64,000 nt of DNA. It comes from Comamonadaceae bacterium. Its GTDB lineage: Bacteria; Pseudomonadota; Gammaproteobacteria; Burkholderiales; Burkholderiaceae_C. Each line of letters starts with the position of its first letter. The first letter of the stretch is position 1. Under the pieces are notes generated by a model that had not been told where the DNA came from, did no database searches, and saw only the letters and a list, made by a program, of their open reading frames with translations. Positions 56,379 through 64,000 of this stretch are shown piece after piece. Location: assembly GCA_947453965.1 (NCBI GenBank), contig CANGIQ010000003.1:1-64000 (forward strand), in the 5' to 3' direction. The position numbers and the translations under genes were made by a program.

Positions 56379-57332
56379 TTACACCACGGCGCCCGAGTTT
56401 TCGTCATCTGGATCACCCGCCACTTTGGTGGGGGTTTTGATCAAGTCTTCGCGACGGATGCCCAACCACATGGCAATGGCAGCGGCCACGAACACCGACG
56501 AGTAAATACCAAAACAAATACCAATGGTCAGCGCCAGCGCAAAGTAGTGCAGCGTGGCGCCACCGAACAGCAACATCGACAAGACCATGAGCTGCGTACA
56601 GCCGTGGGTGATGATGGTGCGGCTGATGGTCGAGGTGATGGCGTTGTCGATGATCTCGACCGTGTTCATCTTGCGGTAGCGGCGAAAGTTCTCGCGGATC
56701 CGGTCAAAGATCACCACCGACTCGTTCACCGAATAACCCAGCACCGCCAGCACAGCAGCCAACACGGGCAGCGAGAACTCCCACTGGAAGAAGGCGAAAA
56801 AGCCCAAGATGATGACCACGTCATGCAAGTTGGCAATGATGGCCGCCACCGCGAACTTCCACTCAAAGCGCATGGCCAAGTAAATCATGATGCCGATGAC
56901 CACAAAGGCCAAGGCTTTCAGGCCGTCGGCCGCCAGCTCGTCACCCACTTGTGGGCCGACAAACTCGGTGCGGCGCAACTGCGCGGTGGCATCGGCTTCT
57001 TTCAAAGCGGTCAACACCTGCTCGCTTTGTTGTGCCGAGCTTTGACCTTTCACGGCCGGCATGCGAATCATCACATCACGGGCGGTACCAAAGTTTTGCA
57101 CCTGCACATCGGTGAGACCAATCTTGGCAATTTGGTTGCGCACAGCGTTCAAATCGGCTGGTTGGCTGTAGCTGACTTCCATCAACGTGCCGCCGGTGAA
57201 CTCCACCGACAGGTGCAAACCACGGCTGAACAAAAAGAACACCGCCGCCAAAAACGTGACGAATGAAATGGCATTGAACACCACCGCGTTCTTCATGAAC
57301 GGGATGTCTTTGCGAATCTTAAAAAATTCCAT
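56379..57332 (-). CDS. secF: Protein translocase subunit SecF
   Basis: SecF is a 317-residue inner-membrane subunit that, with SecD, uses the proton gradient to pull proteins through SecYEG. It has six helices, the FTGGTLMEVSY block after helix 1, and the SecF signature GYSVNESVVIFDRIREN followed by TISRTIITHGCTQL. It lies 29 bases downstream of secD. Confidence 0.97.
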   Translation of the reverse strand: MEFFKIRKDIPFMKNAVVFNAISFVTFLAAVFFLFSRGLHLSVEFTGGTLMEVSYSQPADLNAVRNQIAKIGLTDVQVQNFGTARDVMIRMPAVKGQSSAQQSEQVLTALKEADATAQLRRTEFVGPQVGDELAADGLKALAFVVIGIMIYLAMRFEWKFAVAAIIANLHDVVIILGFFAFFQWEFSLPVLAAVLAVLGYSVNESVVIFDRIRENFRRYRKMNTVEIIDNAITSTISRTIITHGCTQLMVLSMLLFGGATLHYFALALTIGICFGIYSSVFVAAAIAMWLGIRREDLIKTPTKVAGDPDDENSGAVV

Positions 57333-57361
57333 GACTCAATTTCTTTCTTGACGCCACGCGA

Positions 57362-59215
57362 TCAGGCGCGCCACACCGTGCCGATGGACACGCTTTGCAA
57401 TTTTTTCTGACGGCCGTACCACACGTTGACCAAGCCGCGTGAGAAGAACACGGCTGAGAACATGCTGGTCAAGATGCCCAGGCAGTGCACCACGGCAAAG
57501 CCGCGCACGGGGCCGGAACCAAAGGCCAACAAAGCCAAGCCCGCAATCAGGGTGGTGACGTTGGAGTCCAAAATCGTGGCCCAGGCGCGGTCGTAACCGG
57601 CATGGATGGCCGATTGCGGCGAAGCGCCATTGCGCAACTCTTCGCGCACGCGTTCGTTGATCAGCACGTTGGCGTCAATCGCCATGCCCAGCACCAGAGC
57701 CATCGCGGCCATGCCCGGCAGTGTGAGCGTGGCTTGCAGCATGGAGAGCACCGCCACCAAGAGCAACAGGTTCACGGCCAAGGCCACGCTGGAGAACACG
57801 CCAAACAGCATGTAGTACACACACATAAAGGCCGTCACGGCCACAAAACCCCAGGTGACGGAGTCAAAACCTTTGGCGATGTTTTCCGCACCCAGGCTTG
57901 GGCCAATGGTGCGTTCTTCAATGATTTCCATCGGTGCGGCCAAGGAGCCGGCGCGCAACAACAAGGCGGTGTCGTTGGCTTCGACCGTGCTCATGCGGCC
58001 GGAAATTTGCACGCGGCCACCGCCAATTTCGCTGCGAATCACAGGCGCGGTCACCACTTCGCCCTTGCCTTTTTCAAACAGCAGAATAGCCATACGCTTG
58101 CCCACGCTCTCGCGTGTCACATCTTTGAAGATACGTGCGCCCTTGGCATCGAGTGTTAGGTGCACAGCGGCTTCTTGGCTTTGGTTGTCAAAGCCAGGCT
58201 GTGCGTCGGTCAGGTTTTCGCCGGTCAGGATGACTTGTTTTTTGACGATGACCGCTTGGCCATTGCGCTCCAAGAAACGCTCGGTGCCAAAAGGCACGGG
58301 GCCGCTGCCGATTTCCGCACTGCGCGCTTCGGCGCTGTCATCGACCATGCGAATTTCCAGCGTGGCCGTGCGACCCAAAATGTCTTTCGCCTTGGCCGTG
58401 TCTTGCACGCCTGGCAGTTGCACCACGATGCGGTCGGTGCCTTGCTGTTGAATCACCGGCTCGGCCACGCCGAGTTCGTTGATGCGGTTGTGCAAGGTGG
58501 TGATGTTTTGCTTGATCGCTTGCTCTTGCACACGACGTGCGGCCACCGGGTTGATGGTGGCGCTGAGTTTGAAGTCGGCCCCATCCGCAGCGCTGGTGGT
58601 TTGCAGATCCACAAACTGATCTTGAATCACGCGTTGGGCGGCTTCGAGTGTGGCCATGTCGCGAAAGCGCACTTCAATGGTTTGGCCATTGCGGCTGATG
58701 CCGCTGTGGCGCACATTCTTTTCACGCAAGCCCGTGCGGATGTCACCCGCCAAGGATTCCGCTTTTTTGGTCAGCGCCGCAGGCATGTCCACTTGCAACA
58801 TGAAGTGCACGCCACCGCGCAAATCCAAACCCAAATACATGGGCGACGCATTCAGCGCTGTCAGCCAAGCGGGTGAGCGGGCCAACAAATTCAAAGCCAC
58901 CACATAAGAAGCGTCGTTGGCATCAGGCACCAGCGCATGCTGGATGGCGTCTTTGGCTTTGAGCTGGTTGTCGGTGTTGTCGAAGCGAACCTTGAGCGAG
59001 CCGTTGTCCAGCGTCAGCACCTCGGGCGTGAGGTTGGCCGCTTTCAGGGCCTGCTCAACGCGCTCTTGCACGGCAGCGTCGACTTTGACCGACGACTTAC
59101 CGGCAGAGACTTGCACCGCGGGTGCTTCGCCAAAAAAGTTAGGCAGCGTGTAAATGCTGCCAATCAACAAAGCGATCACGATGATCGCGTACTTCCAAAA
59201 CGGGTAACGGTTCAT
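57362..59215 (-). CDS. secD: Protein translocase subunit SecD
   Basis: SecD is full length at 617 residues. It has an N-terminal helix (WKYAIIVIALLIGSIYTL), the large periplasmic P1 domain with GLDLRGGVHFMLQVD, HNRINELGVAEPVIQQQG and VQLPGVQDTAKAKDILG, and five C-terminal helices containing AMALVLGMAIDANVLINERVRE. It acts with SecF and YajC as an accessory to SecYEG. The order yajC-secD-secF is standard, with 26- and 29-base gaps. Confidence 0.98.
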   Translation of the reverse strand: MNRYPFWKYAIIVIALLIGSIYTLPNFFGEAPAVQVSAGKSSVKVDAAVQERVEQALKAANLTPEVLTLDNGSLKVRFDNTDNQLKAKDAIQHALVPDANDASYVVALNLLARSPAWLTALNASPMYLGLDLRGGVHFMLQVDMPAALTKKAESLAGDIRTGLREKNVRHSGISRNGQTIEVRFRDMATLEAAQRVIQDQFVDLQTTSAADGADFKLSATINPVAARRVQEQAIKQNITTLHNRINELGVAEPVIQQQGTDRIVVQLPGVQDTAKAKDILGRTATLEIRMVDDSAEARSAEIGSGPVPFGTERFLERNGQAVIVKKQVILTGENLTDAQPGFDNQSQEAAVHLTLDAKGARIFKDVTRESVGKRMAILLFEKGKGEVVTAPVIRSEIGGGRVQISGRMSTVEANDTALLLRAGSLAAPMEIIEERTIGPSLGAENIAKGFDSVTWGFVAVTAFMCVYYMLFGVFSSVALAVNLLLLVAVLSMLQATLTLPGMAAMALVLGMAIDANVLINERVREELRNGASPQSAIHAGYDRAWATILDSNVTTLIAGLALLAFGSGPVRGFAVVHCLGILTSMFSAVFFSRGLVNVWYGRQKKLQSVSIGTVWRA

Positions 59216-59241
59216 GATCGCTTCGTGCTCAGTGGCAAAGA

Positions 59242-59574
59242 TTACTTGACGGTGCCTTTGGGCAACACTTGCACCACAGCGTGACGCTGCAACTGCACTT
59301 CCACGCCAGGGGCAATTTCCAAGCTCAAGGTGTTGTCACCCAGCTTGCTGACTTTGCCCAGCAGGCCGCCAGCAGTCGCGATTTCGTCGCCTTTGGCGAG
59401 CGCATCAATCATGGCCTTGTGTTCTTTTTGACGCTTCATCTGGGGACGAATCATCACGAAGTACAACACCACAAACATCAGCACCAAAGGCAGCATGCCA
59501 GTGAGCGAAGACATGACATCGCCACCTGCGGCGGCGGCAGGCGCGGTTTGCGCAAAAGCAGAAGAAATCAACAC
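59242..59574 (-). CDS. yajC: Preprotein translocase subunit YajC
   Basis: This 110-residue membrane protein has one strong helix (GMLPLVLMFVVLYFVMIRPQ), followed by the YajC block RQKEHKAMIDALAKGDEIATAGGLLGKV. The start is probably GTG at 59574, because GGAG lies 7 bases upstream. A TTG two codons earlier and another one codon later are alternatives, and there is no ATG near LISSAFAQ. First gene of yajC-secD-secF. Confidence 0.94.
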   Translation of the reverse strand: MLISSAFAQTAPAAAAGGDVMSSLTGMLPLVLMFVVLYFVMIRPQMKRQKEHKAMIDALAKGDEIATAGGLLGKVSKLGDNTLSLEIAPGVEVQLQRHAVVQVLPKGTVK

Positions 59575-59668
59575 GGTCAAACTCCAATCAAAAAGGGCTG
59601 CCGTCCAGGGGCAAGACGCCCAGGACAGGCCAACCGCGGATTGTATGCGGCTGGCTTGAGCCCTCTCT

Positions 59669-62600
59669 TTATGTGAGGGATGACCACTGTGTCTTTAAAC
59701 TGTCCCATTTGCCGCGTGCGGCTGCCAGATTGCGCGCCTTGACGTGGCCAAAGCCACGGATTTGTTCTGGCACACGTGCAATCTCCACCGCCAAGGCGTG
59801 GTTTTTGGCGTTCAGTTCCGCGATCAAGACCTCCACGCTGGTGCGGTACTGCGCGATCAGAGCACGCTCAGTGCGACGCTCTTCGGTGTTGCCAAAAATG
59901 TCTAACGCGGTGCCACGCAGGCCTTTAAAGTGCTTGAGCAATTTGAAGCCCGTCAACATGAGGGGGCCAAACTTTTGCTTTTGCAACTCGCCTTTGGCAT
60001 TGGTTTTGGCAATCAGCGGCGGGGCCAGGTGGTAATTGACCTGGTAGTCACCTTCGAACATGCCTTCAATTTTTTGCAAGAAGGCCGTGTCTGTGTGCAA
60101 GCGCGCGACTTCGTACTCGTCTTTGTAGGCCAGGAGCTTGAAGAGGTTGCGCGCCACGGCGTCGGTCAAACTGGTTTTGTTGAGCGGCGCCTCAGCGGCG
60201 CGCACACGCTCCACCAAGGCACGGTAGCTGTGGGCATAGGCGGCGTTTTGGTAGTCGGTCAAAAACACGGCGCGCTTGTCGATCACCGCATCCACACCTT
60301 CGGGTTTGTGGAACTGCACCACCTGTGCAGGCGCCAGCAGGTTGTGCACCACGTTCCAGTGGTGTGCGCAGTGACGGCCCCACTCAAAAGCAGCAATGTT
60401 TTGCTCAACCGCGACTTGGTTGAGTTCAATCGCCCGCACCAGCGCTTCGTGGCCCAGTGGCACCCAGCCCTTTTGCCAGGCATAGCCCAAGAGCATGGGG
60501 TTGATGTAGATGGTGTCACCCAACACCTGGGTCGAGACGCGGTTGGCATCGAAGGCGCTCACACCCTGCGGACCCACGGCATGGGCGATTTCTGCCGCGC
60601 ATTGATCAGCCGGGTTTTGCCATTCGGTGTTTTTGACAAACGCGGCGGTGGGTGTGCTGTAGGCGTTGAGCGCCACATGGGTGCGTCCCTCGCGCATGCG
60701 TTGCAGGGTTTCTTTGCCTGCGGTGACGATCGGGTCGCAACCGATGATCAAGTCGGCTGCGGCCATGCTCACGCGGGTGGTGCGGATGGCTTCTTGATCG
60801 TTGGCAATCAACACATGGCTCCAGGTAGCGCCGCCTTTTTGGGCCAAGCCCGCAGAGTCTTGGGTGACGATGCCCTTGCCTTCAATGTGCGCCGCCATGC
60901 CCAGCAACTGGCCAATGGTGATCACACCCGTGCCGCCCACGCCCGCCACCACTGTGCCCCAGGCATGGGTGGTGTCGGGCAAGGTGGGCTCGGGCAAGGT
61001 CACATCTGGCAAGGCAATGCGGGACACGCCCTTGGCTTTTTTCTTCAAGTTGCCGCCTTCCACCGTCACAAAGCTGGGGCAAAAACCTTTCAAGCAGCTG
61101 GTGTCTTTGTTGCAGGTGCTTTGGTTGATGGTGCGCTTGCGACCAAATTCAGTTTCCAAAGGCTCCACGCTCAGGCAGTTGCTTTGCACGCCGCAGTCAC
61201 CGCAGCCTTCGCACACCAGCTCATTGATGAGCACACGGACCGCTGGATCGACCATGGTGCCGCGCTTGCGACGGCGGCGTTTTTCGGTGGCACAGGTCTG
61301 GTCGTAAATGATGACGGTGCAACCTTTGATCTCGCGCATCTCGCGCTGCACACGGTCGAGTTCGTCGCGGTGGAACACGTCCACACCGCTGACCAAGTCA
61401 GCGCCTTCATACTTGTGCGGCTCATCGGTCACGATGACGATGCGTTGCGCGCCCTCGGCCCGCATGCTTTGCGCAATTTGCAAAGTGCTGTGGCCTTCGG
61501 GTCGCTCGCCCACGGGCTGACCGCCGGTCATGGCCACCGCATCGTTGTACAAAATTTTGTAGGTGATGTTCACCCCTGCAGCGACGCTTTGACGCACCGC
61601 CAAGATGCCGCTGTGGAAATAGGTGCCATCGCCAATGTTGGCAAAGATGTGTTGGTCGTTGACGAAGGGTTGCTGGCCCACCCACGGTGTGCCTTCGCCA
61701 CCCATTTGGGTAAAGCCTGCGGTGCTGCGGTCCATCCACAAGGACATGAAGTGGCAACCAATGCCAGCCATGGCACGCGAGCCCTCAGGCACTTTGGTGC
61801 TGGTGTTGTGGGGGCAGCCCGAGCAAAACCACGGCAAGCGATCGGCTTGCACTTCGATGGTGGTCATGGCCTGCTCTTTGGCCGTGATGATGGCCAGTTG
61901 CGCGTTGATGCGTGCGGTGGTGTCCGCATCCACGCCGAGCTTGAGCACGCGTTGTGCAATCGCCTTGGCGATCAACGAGGGGTTGAGGTCGGCATTGGCG
62001 CGCAGCAAAGTGTTGTCTTTGGGGTTGGGCATGGACCATTCGCCACCGCCTTCGCCGGTCTCGCTGAACTTGCCCAACACCGTGGGACGCACGTCGGCGC
62101 GCCAGTTGTACAACTCTTCCTTGAGCTGGTACTCAATGACTTGGCGTTTTTCTTCGATCACCAAAATCTCTTGCAACCCGGTGGCGAACTCGCGTGTGAG
62201 CTGCGCTTCCAGCGGCCACACCACGGTGACCTTGTGCAAGCGAATGCCGATGCGACGGCAGGTGTCATCGTCCAAGCCTAGGTCAAGCAGGGCCTGACGT
62301 GTGTCGTTGTAGGCCTTGCCGCTGGCGATCAGGCCCAAGCGATCCCCCTTGCCACCATTGGGCCCTTCGATCACGTTGTGGTTCAAGCGGTTGGCGCGCA
62401 CATAGGCGAGGGCCGCATACCACTTGTAGTCAAACAAGCGGGCTTCCTGGCTGAGTGCATCGTCAGGCCAGCGGATGTGCACGCCGCCCGGGGGCATCTC
62501 AAACTCAGGAATCACGATGTTGACGCGATCGGGGTCAATCACTGCAGTGGCGCTGGACTCCACAATTTCTTGGATCGTCTTCATGCCTGACCACAAGCCG

Positions 62601-63214
62601 GCAAAGCGGCTCATGGCAATGCCGTGCAAACCCAAATCCAGGATGTCTTGCACGCTGGCAGGGAAAAACACAGGCGTGCCACAGGCTTTGAAGATGTGAT
62701 CGCTTTGGTGCGCCGCCGTCGAGCTCTTGGCAATGTGGTCGTCACCGGCCACGGCCAGCACGCCGCCCCAAGGCGTGGTACCGGCCATGTTGGCGTGTTT
62801 GAACACATCGGCACAACGGTCCACGCCTGGACCCTTGCCGTACCAAATACCGAACACGCCGTCGAACTTGTTGCTGCCGGGTGGCGCAAAGCCGAGTTGC
62901 TGGGTGCCCCACAAGGCGGTGGCGGCCAGTTCTTCGTTCACACCGGGTTGGAACACGATGTGTTGGGCTTTCAAATAGTCTTTGGCCTTCCACAAGGCTT
63001 GGTCATAGGTGCCCAAAGGTGAACCGCGGTAGCCGCTGATGAAGCCCGCCGTGTTTTTGCCTTGCAAGGCATCGCGTTGGCGCTGCAACATGGGCAGTTT
63101 GACCAAGGCCTGCACCCCACTCATGAAAGCACGCCCCACATCGAGGCTGTATTTGTCATCCAGCGTCACGGTCTCAAGTGCGCGGCGAATGTGCTCGGGC
63201 AAGGGTGCGTTCAT
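59669..63214 (-). CDS. Indolepyruvate ferredoxin oxidoreductase family protein (fused 2-oxoacid oxidoreductase)
   Basis: The 1181-residue enzyme fuses all parts of a 2-oxoacid:acceptor oxidoreductase. An N-terminal TPP-dependent domain (GFISGYRGSPLGTYDQAL) is followed by a thiamine-diphosphate site (GIGCHFMSLW, NIGDGTYFHSG). Next is a cysteine-rich iron-sulfur region (CEGCGDCGVQSNC, CNKDTSC, GFCPSF). The gamma domain is last (GVGGTGVITIGQLLG). In proteobacteria this family oxidatively decarboxylates aryl- or branched-chain 2-oxoacids to acyl-CoA in amino acid breakdown. The divergent Lrp/AsnC gene suggests amino-acid control. Confidence 0.93.
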   Translation of the reverse strand: MNAPLPEHIRRALETVTLDDKYSLDVGRAFMSGVQALVKLPMLQRQRDALQGKNTAGFISGYRGSPLGTYDQALWKAKDYLKAQHIVFQPGVNEELAATALWGTQQLGFAPPGSNKFDGVFGIWYGKGPGVDRCADVFKHANMAGTTPWGGVLAVAGDDHIAKSSTAAHQSDHIFKACGTPVFFPASVQDILDLGLHGIAMSRFAGLWSGMKTIQEIVESSATAVIDPDRVNIVIPEFEMPPGGVHIRWPDDALSQEARLFDYKWYAALAYVRANRLNHNVIEGPNGGKGDRLGLIASGKAYNDTRQALLDLGLDDDTCRRIGIRLHKVTVVWPLEAQLTREFATGLQEILVIEEKRQVIEYQLKEELYNWRADVRPTVLGKFSETGEGGGEWSMPNPKDNTLLRANADLNPSLIAKAIAQRVLKLGVDADTTARINAQLAIITAKEQAMTTIEVQADRLPWFCSGCPHNTSTKVPEGSRAMAGIGCHFMSLWMDRSTAGFTQMGGEGTPWVGQQPFVNDQHIFANIGDGTYFHSGILAVRQSVAAGVNITYKILYNDAVAMTGGQPVGERPEGHSTLQIAQSMRAEGAQRIVIVTDEPHKYEGADLVSGVDVFHRDELDRVQREMREIKGCTVIIYDQTCATEKRRRRKRGTMVDPAVRVLINELVCEGCGDCGVQSNCLSVEPLETEFGRKRTINQSTCNKDTSCLKGFCPSFVTVEGGNLKKKAKGVSRIALPDVTLPEPTLPDTTHAWGTVVAGVGGTGVITIGQLLGMAAHIEGKGIVTQDSAGLAQKGGATWSHVLIANDQEAIRTTRVSMAAADLIIGCDPIVTAGKETLQRMREGRTHVALNAYSTPTAAFVKNTEWQNPADQCAAEIAHAVGPQGVSAFDANRVSTQVLGDTIYINPMLLGYAWQKGWVPLGHEALVRAIELNQVAVEQNIAAFEWGRHCAHHWNVVHNLLAPAQVVQFHKPEGVDAVIDKRAVFLTDYQNAAYAHSYRALVERVRAAEAPLNKTSLTDAVARNLFKLLAYKDEYEVARLHTDTAFLQKIEGMFEGDYQVNYHLAPPLIAKTNAKGELQKQKFGPLMLTGFKLLKHFKGLRGTALDIFGNTEERRTERALIAQYRTSVEVLIAELNAKNHALAVEIARVPEQIRGFGHVKARNLAAARGKWDSLKTQWSSLT

Positions 63215-63282
63215 CTGCGTCTCCGTTGTGGTGATGTTGTTTTGGCAAAGTGTAGGGCGCAGGCCTGGATAAAGGTTTGCGT

Positions 63283-63310
63283 TTTACGCTTTGATTTCGA
63301 CTGTTTACGC
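63283..63310. repeat. Pair of TTTACGC direct repeats in the Lrp/IOR intergenic region
   Basis: TTTACGC occurs at 63283-63289 and again at 63304-63310. The starts are 21 bases apart, two helical turns, on the same DNA face. They lie between the oxidoreductase and regulator genes and could be regulator contact sites. Confidence 0.4.
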
Positions 63311-63317
63311 AAGATTC

Positions 63318-63335
63318 TTTCTAGAATTCGAGAAA
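63318..63335. promoter_or_regulatory. Near-perfect 18-bp palindrome upstream of the Lrp/AsnC gene
   Basis: TTTCTAGAATTCGAGAAA is self-complementary at 16 of 18 positions and is A+T-rich in the centre, like Lrp/AsnC-family sites. It lies 22 bases before the regulator start and about 105 bases from the divergent oxidoreductase start. It may serve autoregulation and control of the oxidoreductase. Confidence 0.55.
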
Positions 63336-63357
63336 AACGAAACAGAGGGACGTTACC

Positions 63358-63834
63358 TTGGAGACACTGGACAAATTTGATCTCGCCATCTTGCGCGAAT
63401 TACAGACCGATGCGCGCCTGACCAACGCCGAGTTGGCACAGCGCGTAGGCCTGAGCGCGGCCCCCTGTTGGCGACGTGTCCGAGTGCTGGAAGAAGAGGG
63501 TTACATCACAGGCTACCGCGCCGAAATCAACCGTCACAAAATTGGCCTGGGCGTGTTGGCCTTTGTGCGCTTAGACGCCGAACGCAACTCGGGCGATGTG
63601 GCGCGCAAGCTCGAAGCCGCAATTCGCAAAATTCCAGAAATCGTGTCTTGCCACTACATCAGCGGCACCGGCACATTTGAGTTGCAGGTGGTGTCGCAAG
63701 ACTTGGAGAGTTTCAGCCAATTCGCGCGCGAGGTGCTGATCAACCTGCCGCATGTGAAAGACATGCACACCAGTTTTTCGCTCGGAGAAGTCAAAGCCAG
63801 TGGCGCCCTGCCGCTGACGCATCTCAAGCCCTGA
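63358..63834 (+). CDS. Lrp/AsnC family transcriptional regulator
   Basis: This 158-residue regulator has an N-terminal helix-turn-helix (LDKFDLAILRELQTDARLTN, VGLSAAPCWRRVRVLEEEGY). The C-terminal RAM domain senses amino acids (VRLDAERNSGDVARKLEAAI, CHYISGTGTFELQVVSQDLE). The start is TTG at 63358, with AGAGGGA about 8 bases upstream and no ATG available. It probably controls the divergent 2-oxoacid oxidoreductase. Confidence 0.93.
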   Translation: METLDKFDLAILRELQTDARLTNAELAQRVGLSAAPCWRRVRVLEEEGYITGYRAEINRHKIGLGVLAFVRLDAERNSGDVARKLEAAIRKIPEIVSCHYISGTGTFELQVVSQDLESFSQFAREVLINLPHVKDMHTSFSLGEVKASGALPLTHLKP

Positions 63835-63849
63835 TGGCCTTGATCGCGC

Positions 63850-64000
63850 TCAGTGCATCAAGGTTTGCGTGGGTGCCGCTACATCCAGGGCGACGGGTGC
63901 AGACTCAAAGCCCACGCCCCATTGCGCCACCTCTTGGAGTTTGTTGAGCAAGGTGATCATGACCTGCAACACGGACTGGTTCATTTGCACATTGACGCTT
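63850..64000 (-). CDS. C-terminal fragment of an unknown protein (start outside window)
   Basis: An open minus-strand frame enters from the right edge and ends with TGA at 63850. About 49 residues are visible (VQMNQSVLQVMITLLNKLQ and a hydrophobic/acidic tail ending PTQTLMH). It is convergent with the Lrp/AsnC gene, 15 bases from its stop. The helix-like start and codon use fit a real gene, but no family is recognisable. Confidence 0.45.
   Translation of the reverse strand, partial: SVNVQMNQSVLQVMITLLNKLQEVAQWGVGFESAPVALDVAAPTQTLMH

Noticed and set aside
59930-62281. A 783-codon plus-strand open frame opposite the 2-oxoacid oxidoreductase gene
   Set aside because: It is the antisense shadow of a long high-GC gene. 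Its translation is His/Gly/Ala-rich with no domain, while the minus strand encodes a clear 1181-residue enzyme.
1-64000. tRNA, rRNA, riboswitch or insertion-sequence features
   Set aside because: Intergenic gaps are short. No cloverleaf-like or CCA-ending sequence, transposase gene or terminal inverted repeats were seen, although without a covariance search small RNAs cannot be excluded.

Overview
The window looks like a chromosomal segment of a betaproteobacterium of the order Burkholderiales, probably Comamonadaceae (Limnohabitans/Rhodoferax-like). This rests on the compact gene packing, the codon use, and the housekeeping blocks tsaB-rimI-udg, sua5-purK-purE, purC-fba-pyk-pgk, fmt-def/dprA-smg and yajC-secD-secF. 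It is inferred from protein style and gene order, with no 16S gene or database search behind it. There are no tRNA or rRNA genes, CRISPR arrays, insertion sequences or prophage genes.

Layout. 1-9178 (minus) is a two-partner secretion (type Vb) locus. It has an outer-membrane TpsB transporter followed by a giant FhaB/CdiA-like exoprotein of at least 2492 codons, whose C-terminal (toxin) end lies beyond the left edge. 9363-32343 is mostly housekeeping: ssb, an MFS transporter, uvrA, slyD, a serine hydrolase, pyrF, a DMT permease, udg-rimI-tsaB, dacB, a SemiSWEET, a GDSL lipoprotein, sua5, purK, purE, a thioredoxin-TPR protein, purC, fba, pyk, a fatty-acid desaturase and a small secreted protein. 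pgk follows at 32353-33546.

33665-51108 is an accessory sugar-acid catabolic island. A six-gene minus-strand operon (IlvD/Edd dehydratase, SDR, KDG kinase, beta-hydroxyacid dehydrogenase, SDR, UxaA/GarD-type dehydratase) diverges from a 2-hydroxyacid dehydrogenase. After that comes an 11-gene plus-strand operon: sugar-type ABC importer, gluconokinase, gluconate 5-dehydrogenase, L-idonate 5-dehydrogenase, cupin, FadR-type GntR regulator, DenD-like dehydrogenase and SDR. Two 13-bp sites, at 40447 and 41493, match or nearly match the FadR-subfamily operator consensus TNGTNNNACNA. They sit in the two promoter regions of the island, so the operon-encoded GntR protein plausibly controls all of it. 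The enzymes could bring aldonates into central metabolism by phosphorylation (idonate to 5-ketogluconate to gluconate to 6-phosphogluconate) and by dehydration (aldonate to a 2-keto-3-deoxy acid, then KDG kinase).

51105-64000 returns to mostly core genes: a secreted carboxymuconolactone-decarboxylase-like protein, azlCD, fmt, def, dprA, smg, secF-secD-yajC, a large indolepyruvate-ferredoxin-oxidoreductase-type enzyme, a divergent Lrp/AsnC regulator with a near-perfect palindrome in front of it, and the 3' end of an unknown gene at the right edge.
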